NCBI GenBank assembly: GCA_027924585.1
Contig: BSBM01000602.1
Coordinates: forward strand, 4,401,501-4,465,500
Reading direction: 5' to 3'
DNA from: Larix kaempferi
Lineage: Eukaryota > Streptophyta > Pinopsida > Pinales > Pinaceae
Length of the DNA: 64,000 bases
The notes beneath the pieces were generated by a model. The model had not been told where the DNA came from, did no database searches, and saw nothing but the letters and a program-made list of their open reading frames with translations. Every line of letters starts with the position of its first letter. Within the stretch, counting starts at the first letter, position 1. This document shows positions 1 to 15,000 of the stretch, piece after piece. The position numbers were made by a program, and so were the translations under genes.

Positions 1-92
1 GTCCAGTTTTTGTCAACCAAAAGATTTGATGATTTCAAGTCCCGGTGAACAATAGGAGGATTAAGATGATGAAGATAGTTCATCCCACGTGC
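1..92 (-). CDS. Exon 8 of the PAS-Raf kinase: catalytic loop, cut by window edge
   Basis: The acceptor is TCTACAG|GCACGT. It encodes [20 protein letters not shown] then [10 protein letters not shown], with the catalytic Asp in HRDLK. The exon runs off the left end of the window, so the activation segment and C-lobe are not visible. Confidence 0.92.
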
Positions 93-3000
93 CTGTAGAC
101 AAAATGCTATGCTGAATTCAGAATAAAGAGAGAAAATACAATAGCAACTCCTTTATAGACTAAATTGTGAAACCATCAACATGCAGAAATACAATATCTT
201 GATGGTTAAGGCATTCTTAAGCAGAAATTTCTCTTACTCACAATGTCCAAGGCCATCCGCACCCGTCGTTTCCAATCCATTCCTGGTGTATTTCTCTGAA
301 GCAAACGAAACAAACTCCCTCTGCAATTAAGAAGAGTGATTGCCCGTGAACATTCCTTTTCAAATATACAATTGACAAAATGACAAAATTTAATATACAT
401 ATACGAGCACATACATCAGTTTAGAGTCAAATCATTTACAATCAAAAAGAAGTGATTGTCCATAAGCATCCTTATGTCAAAACACAAATTATAAAACTGT
501 AAAATTTGCTGGAATGCACCAAATATTGAATAGGATGCCTTAAGATTATTTAAAGTTGCCAATGAACATCACCTTCTGAAATTATGGTTGCCAATGAGAT
601 TCCAAGCAAAATATCACTTAATGACTACTTAAACCATTTAAGCAAAGTGATTGCCTATGAAGTTATGAACATCCTTATTGGAAAACATATCACAAAACTA
701 TAAAAGTTTCAACAATGAGTGCACAAATGTCGTTGGAGTCTAATGATTTCACAATACAACAAAACTAAACATGTTGTTCTGCTGATACTAGTTCAAACCT
801 AAAACATCAGCCTTGTAAAGCTTGCCAGCATGCCAACTATAAAAACAAAACTCTTTAGTCTTTACACTTCAGATTGATGACAATTTAGAACACCTAAGCT
901 CTATAAAGGAGATAAAGACTTCTAACCATTTTTAGGGATATGTTGCTTGTTTACTTCCTCATTCGGTAGGTTTAGCTTCTGCTAACTTTTGCTTTACCTT
1001 TTAATGCGTAGCTTATAGGAGTTTCTCTGACACTCCTACTGTTGGTCAATATTGATTATACTTTTAGTTGAGTCTCACTGACCTACCATTTTGGTCATTT
1101 GTAGACATTAATAAAAGTATCTTATCATGTCTAATCTTATCTGAAATTATACTACCCACCGGGTTAAAAAAACTGTTACATTAAAAATATCACAATTAAA
1201 TGCCCACATTCAAGCAAGAAGAATGAAGTGATGAATACTCAATACAGACCTTGGAAGAAATTCTGAGACAATGCAAAGCCTCTCAGCAGATGTAACTGCC
1301 CCCATAAAAAGAAGTATGTTTGGATGCCTCAGCCTCTTCATAAGTGACACCTTCATCAAAAGAAAGATAAACTTTTCAAATTTAAGTAAATTGCATAAAA
1401 AAATAATAAAAAAGAAACCCATCATATCCAGCAACACTCATCACCATCCTAAGAGGAATAACATATTATAGAGGAAAAATACTAACTAGAGATCCTTACC
1501 AAGTAAATTTACGCTTATGAAACCAGTCAAGCAAACACATTATATAGGAGGCATTCAGTCGGCTTACAGGTTATTCAATCAAATAGCAAGTTGAAAGGTG
1601 ATAGAGGACATGCCTCTTTTCGAAACGTTTCAACAAGTTCTGTGGAATATTCCTGCTCACTGAAGACCTTTATTGCTACATCCTGCATCATGTAAGATTA
1701 TTATTCTGGGGTTCTTAATTTGTGAGTAAATATTTGGCTACATTGGGATTGACAACTCAAAATTGCTAAAAGTTTTACACAAGGGAATTTCTTTACAGTT
1801 CAAACTTCAAACTGATCTATTTTGGTGAACAGCCAAAATGAGTGAGTAAACATACCGAACCATACCAAAGACCATGATACACAGTCCCGCAAGAACCTGC
1901 CAACATTAATCCATGTCAAAGAACTACATGCAAGGATTACATCAACACCAGTAATGACGAATTCAACTTATAGGCATAACCACTAAGTTGCAATCTGAAG
2001 ATGAAAAGCAACATCTACCATTTGGATACTTAGTTGTGAATAACATCAAATCCATGTGAATAAGCAACTCTGACAAAGAAAAGATTTAACTCGTATTGTG
2101 GAGGTCCCAAATGGCAAGTTTAGATATTGATCCTAGCAGTCAGCATCCTAGATAGAATCATGTAAATTAACAGAACTTGAAATCCATAAAGAAAATAGTT
2201 TAGGAAATAACTTGAAGAAGACTCAGATAAGCTTTCAGATTTAAGACAAAGCTTTTTTGTATCACTTTCTAGATTAGTTGTGTAAGATGATTTTCTATTT
2301 CCTTCAGAAGAATCTATTAAAGAATTCATTATGTTCGGGAATGACAATGCCACGCCAATTCAGGCAGCTGTAAATAAGTTGAATGGATTCTGTGCAAAAC
2401 AACAAGATTCAATTTAACAGGAGTCCTTAAATCTTGCAAGATCCATTACTACTTACAAAATTAACCATTGGCACAGCACACTTCAGATAACATATGACAG
2501 CTGCAGGGTGAATCTAACTGTCAAATCTCTATTGTATCTATCAGGTAAAAATTCAGCACTTTCAACTTCCAGTCATGGCATCACGATCCCATGTAGAATT
2601 CATGTAATAATCTAGTCTGAAGCTGTTATAGCAGTCTTCTGTTGCACATAATGTTATAGTCACCTGCCATATGTACATTAGAACTGGATGTTTCTACCAC
2701 AGGACACTTTCTGAATAAAAGAAACAACACCCTATGCAGTTAATTGTGATATATATTGTCTATGTTATGATATAACATTAGTTTGAGAAGATTATTTATT
2801 GGATGTAAAAAGTGTAGCTTCACTAGTTACTACAAATAAATATCGTGAATAACATTCTCCCAAGAAAGCATCAACAAACTCGGATATAAACATAATGGAC
2901 CCACATATCCATATATTTGTGCATGTCTTCTGTTTTATTCTATTTCCCGTCCCTTGTCTTATCATCTAAGCTGAGTCACCTAACACAAGGACACAAGACA

Positions 3001-6000
3001 CGGAAATACAAGTATCCAACATGGGACACAACAACCCTGAAAACAAGACATGGGGACATGAGAATATATATATATAGATAGCACATTACATGGTCTAGCT
3101 CCTCTTCCAATTCTTCCTCCACACAGACTTCTATGTTGAGATTCCTACATTCAGCTTCGGATGTTAGGAGAGATGGTTCCAGCAGACCATGACAGGCTTG
3201 TAAATTTTGTATCATAGATTCTAGATCCATTTTCTTTGTACATCCCACTCTTGGATCAATTCTCCATCTTTGGAGTTGGTTTTCTGGGATTTACATTCGA
3301 ATCATACTTTACTTTCTGTCCCTTGGTTTTCATAGGAGTCATTTTAGTGCTCCCACTTTGTATTGAGATCATTTTGTACCCTACAGTCCCTTTGACCTAC
3401 TCAGTGATCATTCGTTTGACATCAACAAAATTATCTTATCTTATCTTATCTTATCTATTAAACTTTATTCCACGAACATCCCCCCTTAATGTTCCACCAC
3501 AAATGAACATTATATAATTGCAATCTCTTTGAAACCCAACATGTCTTGAAGTACCACTGTTTTTGCATCGCAGAAAGCTGTCTACTGTTTGGTAATAACC
3601 AGGATGGATTTCATCATTCAGAATCAACTCTTGATTATAGTGATGATAGATCACAATCTGTTCAGTTTTGGCACGATAAAATGAATTCTGTGTCAAGAGT
3701 ATAGTACTCAAGTGCCACTCCACAATTGCTCAGCTGATGGCGATGAAAACAATGGACTTCCCTTGGTTTGCTTGATGGAAAATGGTCACATCATCCTTAG
3801 AGCTCAATCCCCAACTCGCTTTTGCAAAATGAGGGTTAAAAGACCAAGAATCTGGTTATAAGGAAAAATTGACATGAACATGGTGATAATTTCCAAATTA
3901 TACAAATAATTATTGAAACTATTGTGAATTTATTGTGATAATATCTAAAAAGGAAAATATCGCAATAAATTGTGGCCATAATATGGGGTTTAACTTATGA
4001 TATATTGACTTATTAGTGATATATCACCGATAAGTGTAACATTTGTCCAAGCTAATTCGAATTGAGGGAACAACGCACATAAAATCAAAAGAACAAGAAA
4101 TCATTATGGATTAAAGTTAGCACGCCACTCCCTCTATCACAGTGCAATTATATTAAGTCTAGACTCTAAACCCTTTACACCCTTTTCTCAAGAAAGAAAG
4201 AAATTAACGAGAATATGTGGCAAATCTAAAAATGAGAAAAAACCAAAACACAACACAATATGATAAAACACAAGAAACCATTCCGGATTAAAGCTAGCAC
4301 ACCACTGTCTTTATCACAACGGTGCAATTATCCAAGTCTACAAATGGCAACCCTTTAGAGCTTTTTTCTCAAGAATGAAATTCAATTAAAGAGAATATGT
4401 GGTGAATCTAAAATGAGAAAAAAATACAACTCTACACAATATGCTAAAACTTTCTTTATTTTAGTCCAGTCAACAAACTTTTTAATTGAATACATGATGG
4501 TAATGGCATATGTGTAAATCCTTCTTATATAAGCTTGGAGATGAATGAATGAACAATTCCAATCATGAATTCTGCTAAAGAGAATAAACAATGCTAATGA
4601 CACAACTACATTCTTCTATACTTGAGGAAATCTTGAAGATGAAAACTGGGATAGCGTAATTGCCTTGTCCTATTTGTTCACCAATTGTTAGGTCCTCCCA
4701 TAGAATTTCATAGTCCAAGCTGTCAACATCCATTTCCAGCTTTTGCACAGCACTACTACTTGTGCTACTGCTGCTGCTATTGCTGCTTGTACTGTTGACA
4801 TTCGTTGATGACCAAGAGTTTTGATTCTCCCGTGAATAATTTACATCAGCTGCATAGCTTTCTCTATGACCCCAAACCTGGCTTGTTCTTCTAGGACTGG
4901 ACTCCTTTTCACGTTCATTAAATAGACGTGGCCATAAAGAACGAGACTTGTTTTCCACTCCACCTCCTTTCCAAGGCCATGAAATACCTTTCTTCGCCAT
5001 CCATGCCTCTGCTTTTGAGCCTATGATCTTGTGAATGCCACTTTTTCCCTCACTTTCATCTACAATATCATTTTGACCTTTGCCTTTGGAATTCTCCATG
5101 GGTGTCAAAGGGGGGGATGTACCAGACTGCAATGGTGTAGATGCATCCCCAGGTGTGCTGGCTTCACTAGAGGTTGCTTCACCACATCCTCTCTCATCTG
5201 ACAGGCGACCAGCTTCAGGGTGGCCTTGATCAGAACATTGGCTACCTCCACTACCACCTTCACGATCCATAAAGTTTTCACTGATTCGAATGCGTGAACG
5301 TACTGTTGTCGACACCTTATTTGCCTGTTTCAATAAGTCACACAATAAAGGGCATAGAATGCACCAAATATCAATCCACAAACAACCATATTTATTTCAA
5401 GACATCAACATTCCTTCAATATCCTTGCAATGCCTGGTATAGTTTTATCAAGGAAGAGCAAAATGAATTAGTCTGAAAAGCTTACCAGGTTAGATAATTT
5501 TGATGCAAGAGGAATTTGTAACTGATGTTGAATATCAAACTTGGACCTTATCTTATCACTTCGTTGCTGCCACCCATCAAAGGATTCGCCAATCGGCAAA
5601 CCGGGTGGTTTTTGAAAAGGGCACACATCAGTTGAGACACAAATAACACCAACAAAGGTACCATCATCATCATAAAATGGTGTGTTGGATATTACAGCTG
5701 AAAAGAGCTCACCGGATTTCTTTTTCAGGGGAAATTGTCCCTTCCAACTTTCCCCTGCCATAATCCGATGAGTAATATTGCTTGCGATATCAATATTAGT
5801 ATAATCCACAAGAAGTTCAATAGCATTCTGACCAAGCGCTTCTGACTCTGAATACCCATAAAGTAACTCAGCAGAACGATTCCTGCAAGTCCCAAATTGG
5901 CACAAATAAACCTTTACTAATTAAAACAAAATAATATTTAGATAATCAGATTGAACAGTCCATCCTATTATATAATATATACATATAGATTCTTGGTGTG

Positions 6001-9000
6001 CAGTCCAAGAAAACGAATAACAGCTATAAATGGCCACTGGTAAATATTTTAACTTCCTATGATAAGAAATTGTTTCCAGACAAAATATACCATGATTGAT
6101 GACTAATCATTCCAAATCATAAACATAGGTTTGAACAGTGAAGCTTCATCAGTACTCAAGATACAATTTGGCCTTCCACTTAAGCATTTCTCTGTATGAG
6201 CCTTGTTTTAGACATGCCAAATTCAACAACACTAATTTGCATTTGCTGGGTGAGTTGTAGTAGGGAGAATAACACTTGTGTTTCTCCAAAGGTGGTTAAA
6301 CTTAAACATTTGACAGAACCTCTGAGTGCTGTAGAGCTTGATCACCAGAACAGCTGGGCAATCTAAGTGGGATCAATATCCATTGCATGCATGGATACCC
6401 AAATATAGACAGAAATAGGATAGACAATGTATCAAGTCATAGAAGAGATATGTGCGAAAGAGAAAAACATGGTAAAGGAAAATAAAACAATTAATGGAAA
6501 AGAAGAGTGAAAGGACGGAGAAAGTACTTACATAAACAAGTCTGCTCATCAGTTCATAAGAAGCCAACATTTTCACAGGAAATATCTTGGCCCATTGACG
6601 AATCAAGAACCAGATGGGCATTTGGCCATTGCTTCAAATGCATATTTTCTAATTGAATTGTGTTCCATGGGGGCTTGTTTTGAAGTTGCAACTGCAATTC
6701 ATATGGAATATTTTGTGTGTTGGTCATGCCAGATCAGAGTAACCTATCTAGAACACTTCCAAGCATTTTCACATAATAAAGTAGGCAACTCTGGAAACAA
6801 TTCTTGTTCTGATCTGTAACTGCTCAGCCTATGGCCAAGTCCATTCACCAGTACAGACCTTTATTAATTTTGCATAAATTAAAAAGTTTATCTCTGCTTG
6901 CTATTTCACTGTGAATCAATTCTGACTGTGTTTTACTTGCAGACTGTAATGTAAATGAGGAAAAACAGTGTTGATGAAATCAATCAGATACTCATAAACA
7001 AGACAGATTTTACCCTGGAAATCCATTTGGGAAAACCGGCAAGAAATGGCCTTTGTTTGGCTCTTTTTATGCTCAGGAATGATTACAATATAAAAGCTTT
7101 ACACTCTCAGACAGATTTTGTGTATTCTTACCATTTGGCTCTGAGGCAATCTTCATTCCCTATGCAGAGACTCATACACTTATTTTCATCCTCTTGATCT
7201 AGGAACAGACTTCTCATTCTGAGTCTTCACTCTGTTTCCACGTAATTAGCTTCCCATGCTTTTCAGTTTTCTCATCTTCTAGTTTCATCTCTTTGATCCA
7301 TGTCCCAATCTGCCTCTTTATTATCACCCTATATAGGTTTGGTTCAAATCAAAAGGCCAAGAAACTCTCCTCCAAACAAATCAACTGCCTCCTCCCCTCT
7401 TCCTCGCAGACCCCAAATGTTATCAAAGGAATCCCCCAACATAACTGCCTCCTATAACAGATTTTAGGAGAGACGTTTTTTTTCCTCAAGGGTTAGTTTT
7501 GCCAGCATGGATGCCTCGTGGCATCTTGTTGTTCATTGGTCTCTCCACATGTCACCGTCTATGTGGCCACGTTATCTACCAAGTAGGCAACTAGACCTCA
7601 GACTCCGTTGTCTCTGGGCTCTTCTTCTTCTTTCCATGTAGAGGAAAAACTCTATCATAATGTGAAGGTATTCATGGAGGGGTGGAGCAAGTACCTTGCT
7701 TCACATGCTCTTGCCTTAAGCCTTTTGCGAGGTGTTACAACTTAACTTCACACACTTGTGAAAAATCCCAAAGTACAAGTGTGAACCTAGGTTGAACAAA
7801 GAGGGCAACACTGTCACCTCACCACCCTCTTCTACTCTGTAGTGCTAGTTCTCCTCTAAGGAAGGCTTCCCTAAGACTAGGATTGCTGAAGGCTAAGAGT
7901 GATAGCTCAAGGAGAAATGTTGTTTAGCAAAATGAATTTACAATTGATTATGGAATTGAAATATGAGAGATGGTGGGATGTAGACTAGTGCCTAGCAACC
8001 ATTGGGCACATGGGGTCATATATGGACAACTACACTAGATATCCTTGAAATGAAAGAGGAATATACAACCACTAGGATACCATATCGATAGAATCCATTC
8101 ATCGTATTAAAATAACAAGAGGGCTTAATCATGTGGTTGTAGGAATAATTCTTACAACAAAGGTACATTACAATGAAGCGGCTCTATTACATAGTCCTAT
8201 CATCAATGACATTAACGAGGAAATATGTAATTACATACATGAAATGTACGAGGAAGCACTTTTCCTACTTAACAAATTCAATTTGGAAGTTTTAAACCAC
8301 ACAAGAGCTACTCCAAGCATGCATCTATCACAATGATAGCTTCTCAAGCTTTTTTCCGTCATCAAGGCACCATAGTATAGTCTTCATTATTTGTATTATC
8401 CCAAACTGATATTTTTTCTGTTTTTGGAATTATGTTGTTTGCTAGCAATCTTTAAGGCTTAATACTTGAAGTAAATATGAATGCATGTGCCAAACTATGC
8501 TTGCATGCAGATGCATGGGTAACCCCTAAATACCCAAATAATCAGAAATGCTATAAAATAGGGATAGAAATTATGCATGTATGTACCATCAGTTAAAGGA
8601 GTCAATGTATGTCAATATGAGACCAGCATGCAAGGATTGTACCAGAGAACGAGCAAGATACGGAACAACCTTCCTCCAAGAATGCGCCCTCTCCAATCTA
8701 GATATGGTTGTGTAGATGCAATACTAATAAGAAGTAGCTCCAAAAGGTGTGCAATGGGGTTATAATCCCCCTCTGATCACAGTAGAAGTGGCATGCAGAC
8801 CATGCACTGGCTCAGAAGCCTAAAACGTGAACCCCTCCCTCGAAGAAAGTCGCCCATGCAAGGGAGGACATCTTTTGAAAGATGAAGGTGTTGATAACTA
8901 GCTCGCGAGTCCAAATAAGAAGCCCTTCTTCCAGGGGTAGGGTAATAGCGCTGCTCTTGAAAGAATGGAGCCAACATGCAGAAGAACCGAACCTTGTAGC

Positions 9001-12000
9001 CTGAGATACGAATGTGTCTCTCCTTGAGCAATTCGCTCATGCAAGGAGGGCGGACTTCTTTAGTCCAATCTATAACTCGAACCCTGCAAGAAGCTGAAAA
9101 ATGATACCTCATGATGATAGCAATGTTGAATCTGGATGATCCAACCTGATAGTGACTAGGGCAGATAGATTTTGCTACCGAAATACATTCAATAGTTGAG
9201 TGTGTGCACTCAACCCCAAAATAGCTCACTGAGCTATCCAAATCGACTTCTCAATTCAATAATCATATAAGCAGGCCTTACTCACTCGCTTTACCTTTCT
9301 TTTATAACATTCACTTGGCCTGACCTAACTTTTGACCTAATTTCCAGTTGACTTGCATGCAGTGCTTCCAGAGTGCATGGAGACTCAATGAAGGAGTTTT
9401 GGTGCATGCAACATGAAATATAGCTCGCATGTCATGCATGCAGGTGGCCCCTAGTTCCTGTGGCCCCTATTTACCTATTAATGATATAATAACCATGCTT
9501 AAGATCTTCTTATGGTGTAAATGGCATCAATGCTCAGTTTATTCCCTGAATGTCAATGCCCGCTCAAACCTATGGGAATCAAATAGGTTAGCGGGACAGA
9601 TAGGTTAGCGGGATGGACCTCTGTGCTTAAGCAGAAGAGGACATTACATTATTCTCCACAAGCACCAAAAGTATTTAGAAGGTGAAGAGTCTCTCAAAAC
9701 CATACTCCTAAAGTGAAGAGAGCAAACCCTTATATAGGTTTAGCTCATCTTTCTTGTATAATAAAATAATAATTTCCCTTTCTAGATCCACTATTTGCTC
9801 AACCATTTTTTCTAAGAATAACAAACTAGTGGCTAGGTCAACCTTTTTTCTACACAAGAAATAATATAAAAATAGTTCTCTTGTAACCGACTCTTTGAGA
9901 AGAGTTCAACAATAATAAAAGACTGAGTTGGTTAGCTCCACTAATCCAATCAAGGTGATTGATCATGTCAATAAGCTCCAATGACCTCGTAGGTGCATGA
10001 ACATATATGTAAATGAACCTCCAAGATAAATCACTTCAAAATCTCCAATAGCATGAATGAATACCTCTAGCCAAGAAAATCGACCCACTGAAACGATGGC
10101 TTATAACCAAGTCAAAGAGATGGAGTCAAACCATCATAACCCCATATAGATCAGCTAAAAGGATGATGCATGTATTGTATGTCCTCATCCCAAACCAAAT
10201 CTAGATCATGTCATAACATATGGAATAAACCATACGAGTTGAAATCATGGCATGACCTTATCTACAAATTGACTCCATGTCAATCCATGGGTATACTTTA
10301 TGAAAGGGATGGCCCCTCTCCAAGATGACCATGTAATAAATAAAATCCACAAGCCAGATTATGAACACCTAAGTCGTATGGGAGATTCTCCCTTGGTCAA
10401 TAATGTGTTGACTCAATGATAGAGATAAACAATAGATTTGCTAGGACCCACGCTTCAATAATATAAGGCGTTCAACGAGATAGTTTCAAAGGGATCAGAC
10501 CCATCTTTGTCACCCGCTAGATTATAATATTGAAGTGATATCGTAAGGGTGGGACAACCTCTTGTATTGAATACATTATATAACCTAAAGATTGCTCCAT
10601 AAAGTTAAGAACCCCCCACTATGACATCACCTTGCAATGATACGGATTGCCCCCCACTTAAATGAGATATCCCTCTCATAAAAAGATACACCACTTCTTT
10701 GTGTGCACCTACTATTGTCAGTTTAAGGCAATGTTCCATAGGAAATTTCATATATTTTATTAGAAAGATTGGGGGAGCGGGCTCATATAATAGTTTAGAT
10801 GATGACTATAGCTTGTGAAACCCCTATCACATGGTATAGCCCTGCCCGCTAATAAATCGCCTTCACATATGCACCAACCAAAGCACCAAGTTGTGAGCCA
10901 CCAAGACGAGTTGTAACATCATCTAATCATCACCCACACCCAATCCCTTGTAGAACCATCATACCTAAGCATAGGTGTAGCACTCTCTAGCAATATACCA
11001 ATAATAACACCATGACATTAAGATAAGTTGCATGAAGCAAAGTGTAGGCACTGTTATCACAAAGTTAGTAGCTTCCACAAAAGGTATCCCATCCAGTACG
11101 GTAGAGGTGAGCAACTAAACCAATGACACTTACAAGGGCCTCGTTCACCACTTGATTCAAGGGTTATCACACCAAACGAGCTCTTGTCACTTTAGATCAA
11201 GTTGAAGGCAAGATCAAGGGGGAGACCCTAAACAGCCTATGAGGGCTAGCAAACCTACTCAAGACACTCTAAAATGTATGAAGGAGAATCGAGAGTGAGA
11301 TCTTGAATGACTGGATCTAGATATAGATCTAGAGAATAGATGTGGTTTATAGGAGTTAGGGACAGATTGAGGAGGGTTATGCAAAGAGTAAATTCTCAAC
11401 CTTGAAGAAAAGGCACCACAATAGGTTTAGACTAGTAGATCTAGATAGACCTAGTGCCAACAGAAAATACCTAAATGAGATCCACCTAAGGTTTATGCAA
11501 TAAAATGTGAGACGGACCAAATTGAGGAGTTTAGGGGACCAAAAGGCACAAGAATGATTGCTTGAGGTTAGGTTAGATCAGGAGAATAGATGTCAATCAA
11601 GCAATGCCCAACTGATAGATCTGGAAAAATAACCACTAACTCAAGGAGGGCGAATTACCTAGAGGAGACCAGTGCTAGATCTGTGGGTAAATGGAGTTGG
11701 TTTTGGCTCAAACTTGACCTCTAGGGGTTTTCAATTATTTTAGACTTAGGTTTTGGTTTATAAGCTCAAATGATCATCGGATCTATCAGATCTACAAAAC
11801 TAGGGGTGTTAAGTTATACATCTAAACAACAAATGGAATAGAAACAATAAAAATCAAACAAACATTGTAGATCTTACCTGGAATTACTTGCAGCCGCCAA
11901 GCACATTGATGATCCTTTCAATTAGTTACAATTCCGAGCAAGATCCAAGTGGTTCTGAGTTAAAACATGTAGATCAATTTTCCATTTGGCATACTCAGTT

Positions 12001-15000
12001 TTCACACTCAATGTGCAGACTCAATTTTAACGTGTAGAGCCTCAAGTGTATACTCATTTACAAACTTGACCATTTTGTTGGTAATGGGTGAAGGTGCAAG
12101 AAACAAGGCTAGACTTAAGGGTTTGACTTGACGACTTCAACACTGTGACCTTTCAGATAAAGGAGAAAGGGGAAACCACCTATACATATGCTGGATAGAA
12201 ACCACTAGGGGACGGCGGTGCCTCACAAATGGGTAAAGTGATGAGGGTGTTTCCAATAGACTCTAGACAGGCAACCTTTATTGCATTTGATTCATGGTCA
12301 TCTTTGCACACTTTAAGGTTTACATTTAACTTTTTGATCAACTTTCACTAGCCATCCTCCAAGAGCAGATGCCCTGAATAGCCTTGTGGGCCTCAGATAA
12401 TGACTCGGTCTAACCTCCATTGCCTGCCACCGTCCATAGGTGCGATGGAGTTACCACCCTATTGCCCTGTAGGGGTAAACGAACTTTTACATCATAAAAA
12501 GGATGAGTGCTCTTCCCTTGGCAACTGACTAGCTACGAAAGATATTTTATTTACTTGCAATAGTGTTTAGCAACACTGTTTTGTTGACTTTGCATCCATT
12601 TAGATATGGCATTCAAGTTCTGATGCTTTAGTGTCTAAACACACTTTTATTAGGAATACTTGTTTTCAAGGACTACAAGAGAACATCCTTGTGACTAAAT
12701 CACACTCCAGAGTCGAGACACAAGGTAAACATGGAGTCTATCCAACACATAGGCATAAGTGGGGTAAGTCCTCGATATCAGTAGTTAAGGTGTAAGTCGG
12801 GATCATGTCAAAAATGGAAGATAACAAATGGATGGGGAAAATGACAAGGTGATGCAATGACTTGCAAAGACCCTATGGGGAATGACCAAGTCAATACTAT
12901 GATAAGGGCATGATCAATGAGTATACACAAGAACCTCTCACTTAAAGCAACTAAATCACCTCTACTCTAAACCATCAAATAAGAGCAAGATAGAATATCG
13001 CCAATGCATAACCACCATATACCAAGTCAAGCTGCTAAGATAAGTAAACGAGCAAGATAAACATCCAAGTACATAAACCATATACCTGTTGGGTCATATA
13101 CCTGCATCTGCAACCTGTAACATGTGAATGGCAATGGAACACTGCTACTGTGTATATCATGGGCACTATCATCATCTATGCTCTATATGGTAAAAAATGG
13201 CTAACTCTGTCATCGACCTGGGGTCATGAGGCTCAATCCTGACATGAAACTGAAAATGTACATGCTCTAGGTCCACTGAATGTAAGAGTGATCATCAATA
13301 AACTGCTCATCAACTGCTGATCTCATGCATAGCATAGCGAAGGACTGGCTCAAGAATATGCTCAAAACTGGTCTACAATCATGGTAGCCCTGGCTAATAT
13401 GGATGTGACAAAAGGCACCATCACCAAATGTCAATGCATCAACCAAAGATATATAGCCATGCAAACATGATTAATGGATAAGGCATGACAAGCGATCACA
13501 AATCAATGAGTCTCCTACAACTAAGGCAACCAAACAACCATGAAGCACCATCTCTAAGAAAAGCACAAGTGTACCTCCTACCCATCCAACTGTCCAGCCA
13601 TGAAATTCTGCAAGCTTCATACTTGTGAAAAAAATCACCAATGATGTGACGAAAATCACATGTGTGAACCTCATACAAGATGGTGTAGCAAAATGTTGTA
13701 ACAACTAGCTCCAACTTGGGGACATGTCTTCTCAAGGGAGAGTGCATGAGAACCTCTGAATCTCTGGTTTGTACCAGCTTGAGAGGAAGAAGGAAAGCAA
13801 GAAAAACATGTGTGGTGGGATGGCTCAATTCACGTTTCAAAACCCTACATGCTTATTACATACCTAGAGCTCAAAATCGGCTATACAAATGACAAGGAAT
13901 AAGCCAACAATGCCAACAAGATCATGCATAAAAACCAATACTCACATGCTGAGCTTATTCCTTCTAACTAATGCCTTTCAAGAGCTTATTTTCTTTATCC
14001 TACTCTACTTAGCATAAGAGAATGAGAGTGTTGGGTGTAATCATTCAACCAGTGAAGCCATGCTAACACTATATCAATTACATAAGTTATTCCCCTATGT
14101 TTCATCATCATCAAACAAAACAAGGCCACATCAAATATGAAATACTCATGAGCTAAACCCTCCAATATGTGGTTGAAAATGAACATGGGAATATACTCAT
14201 GACAATGGAAAAGAACACAGTCATCATGCCAAACTTAGAAAGCGCAATGTAAGGATTTTTCAGCTTTTGAAGTCCTCCATTTGAGTGAAGAGAAATAATA
14301 CTTGGCTGACAAAGACTAGGACTAGGGTATGAATTATTCTACCCACTCTTACTCTTTGATCACCAAGAGCTTCTCTTGCTTACCCAATGCCCTTTCCACT
14401 AAACAATAGGCTTCTCTTGCTTACCCAATGCCCTTTCCACTAAACAATAGGCACTAGTCAAGAGATTTACTTTCTCTCTTTTATCCAACTCAATACATCA
14501 TTTATCTTTTATTTAACTTCTTCGGGTTAAATCTGGAAATTAACACTTAATCTCACACAATAAAACAAGTAAAGGACAGCTAAACAAACCCACCTTTTGA
14601 GGCTACATTTTAATTCATGATCATGGTGAAAAATTAATCCTTTATCTGCTGGTTATGATCTGAAGTAAAACTGAGATTCATGGTCTTTTCCAGATTTTGT
14701 TTAGCTCCAAAAGATTAAATTTACTTATTTTTTATGAGCTCAACCTTTTTTGTTTGGAGTTGTATTCATGATATCACTACATGCACTCTTAAACAAGTTT
14801 TCAACATGTTATTTTCAGATCTTTATTGCATTACATGATACATTTACTTACAATTTCATATCTGAAATTTAGTTGTTTTTAGCATACAAATAATCTGTCA
14901 CCTATATTAATAGCACTAGCAAATAAATAAACACATCTTGCCTTTTATTTTCAGCACTTCATTACTTCTCTTTTTTCAGCACTCCGTATGCAATTTCATT

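Noticed and set aside
8777-9241. A 154-codon minus-strand open frame
   Set aside because: No recognisable motif, and it sits in a repeat-rich LTR-like segment. The nearby GCATGC and GCAAGGAGG repeats suggest noncoding element sequence.
13267-14186. Cluster of short minus-strand open frames
   Set aside because: They conflict in frame, lack domains and have no splice pattern that joins them.
14370-14451. CRISPR-like or phage-type array
   Set aside because: Only two abutting 41-bp units with no spacers, and the window is clearly plant nuclear DNA.
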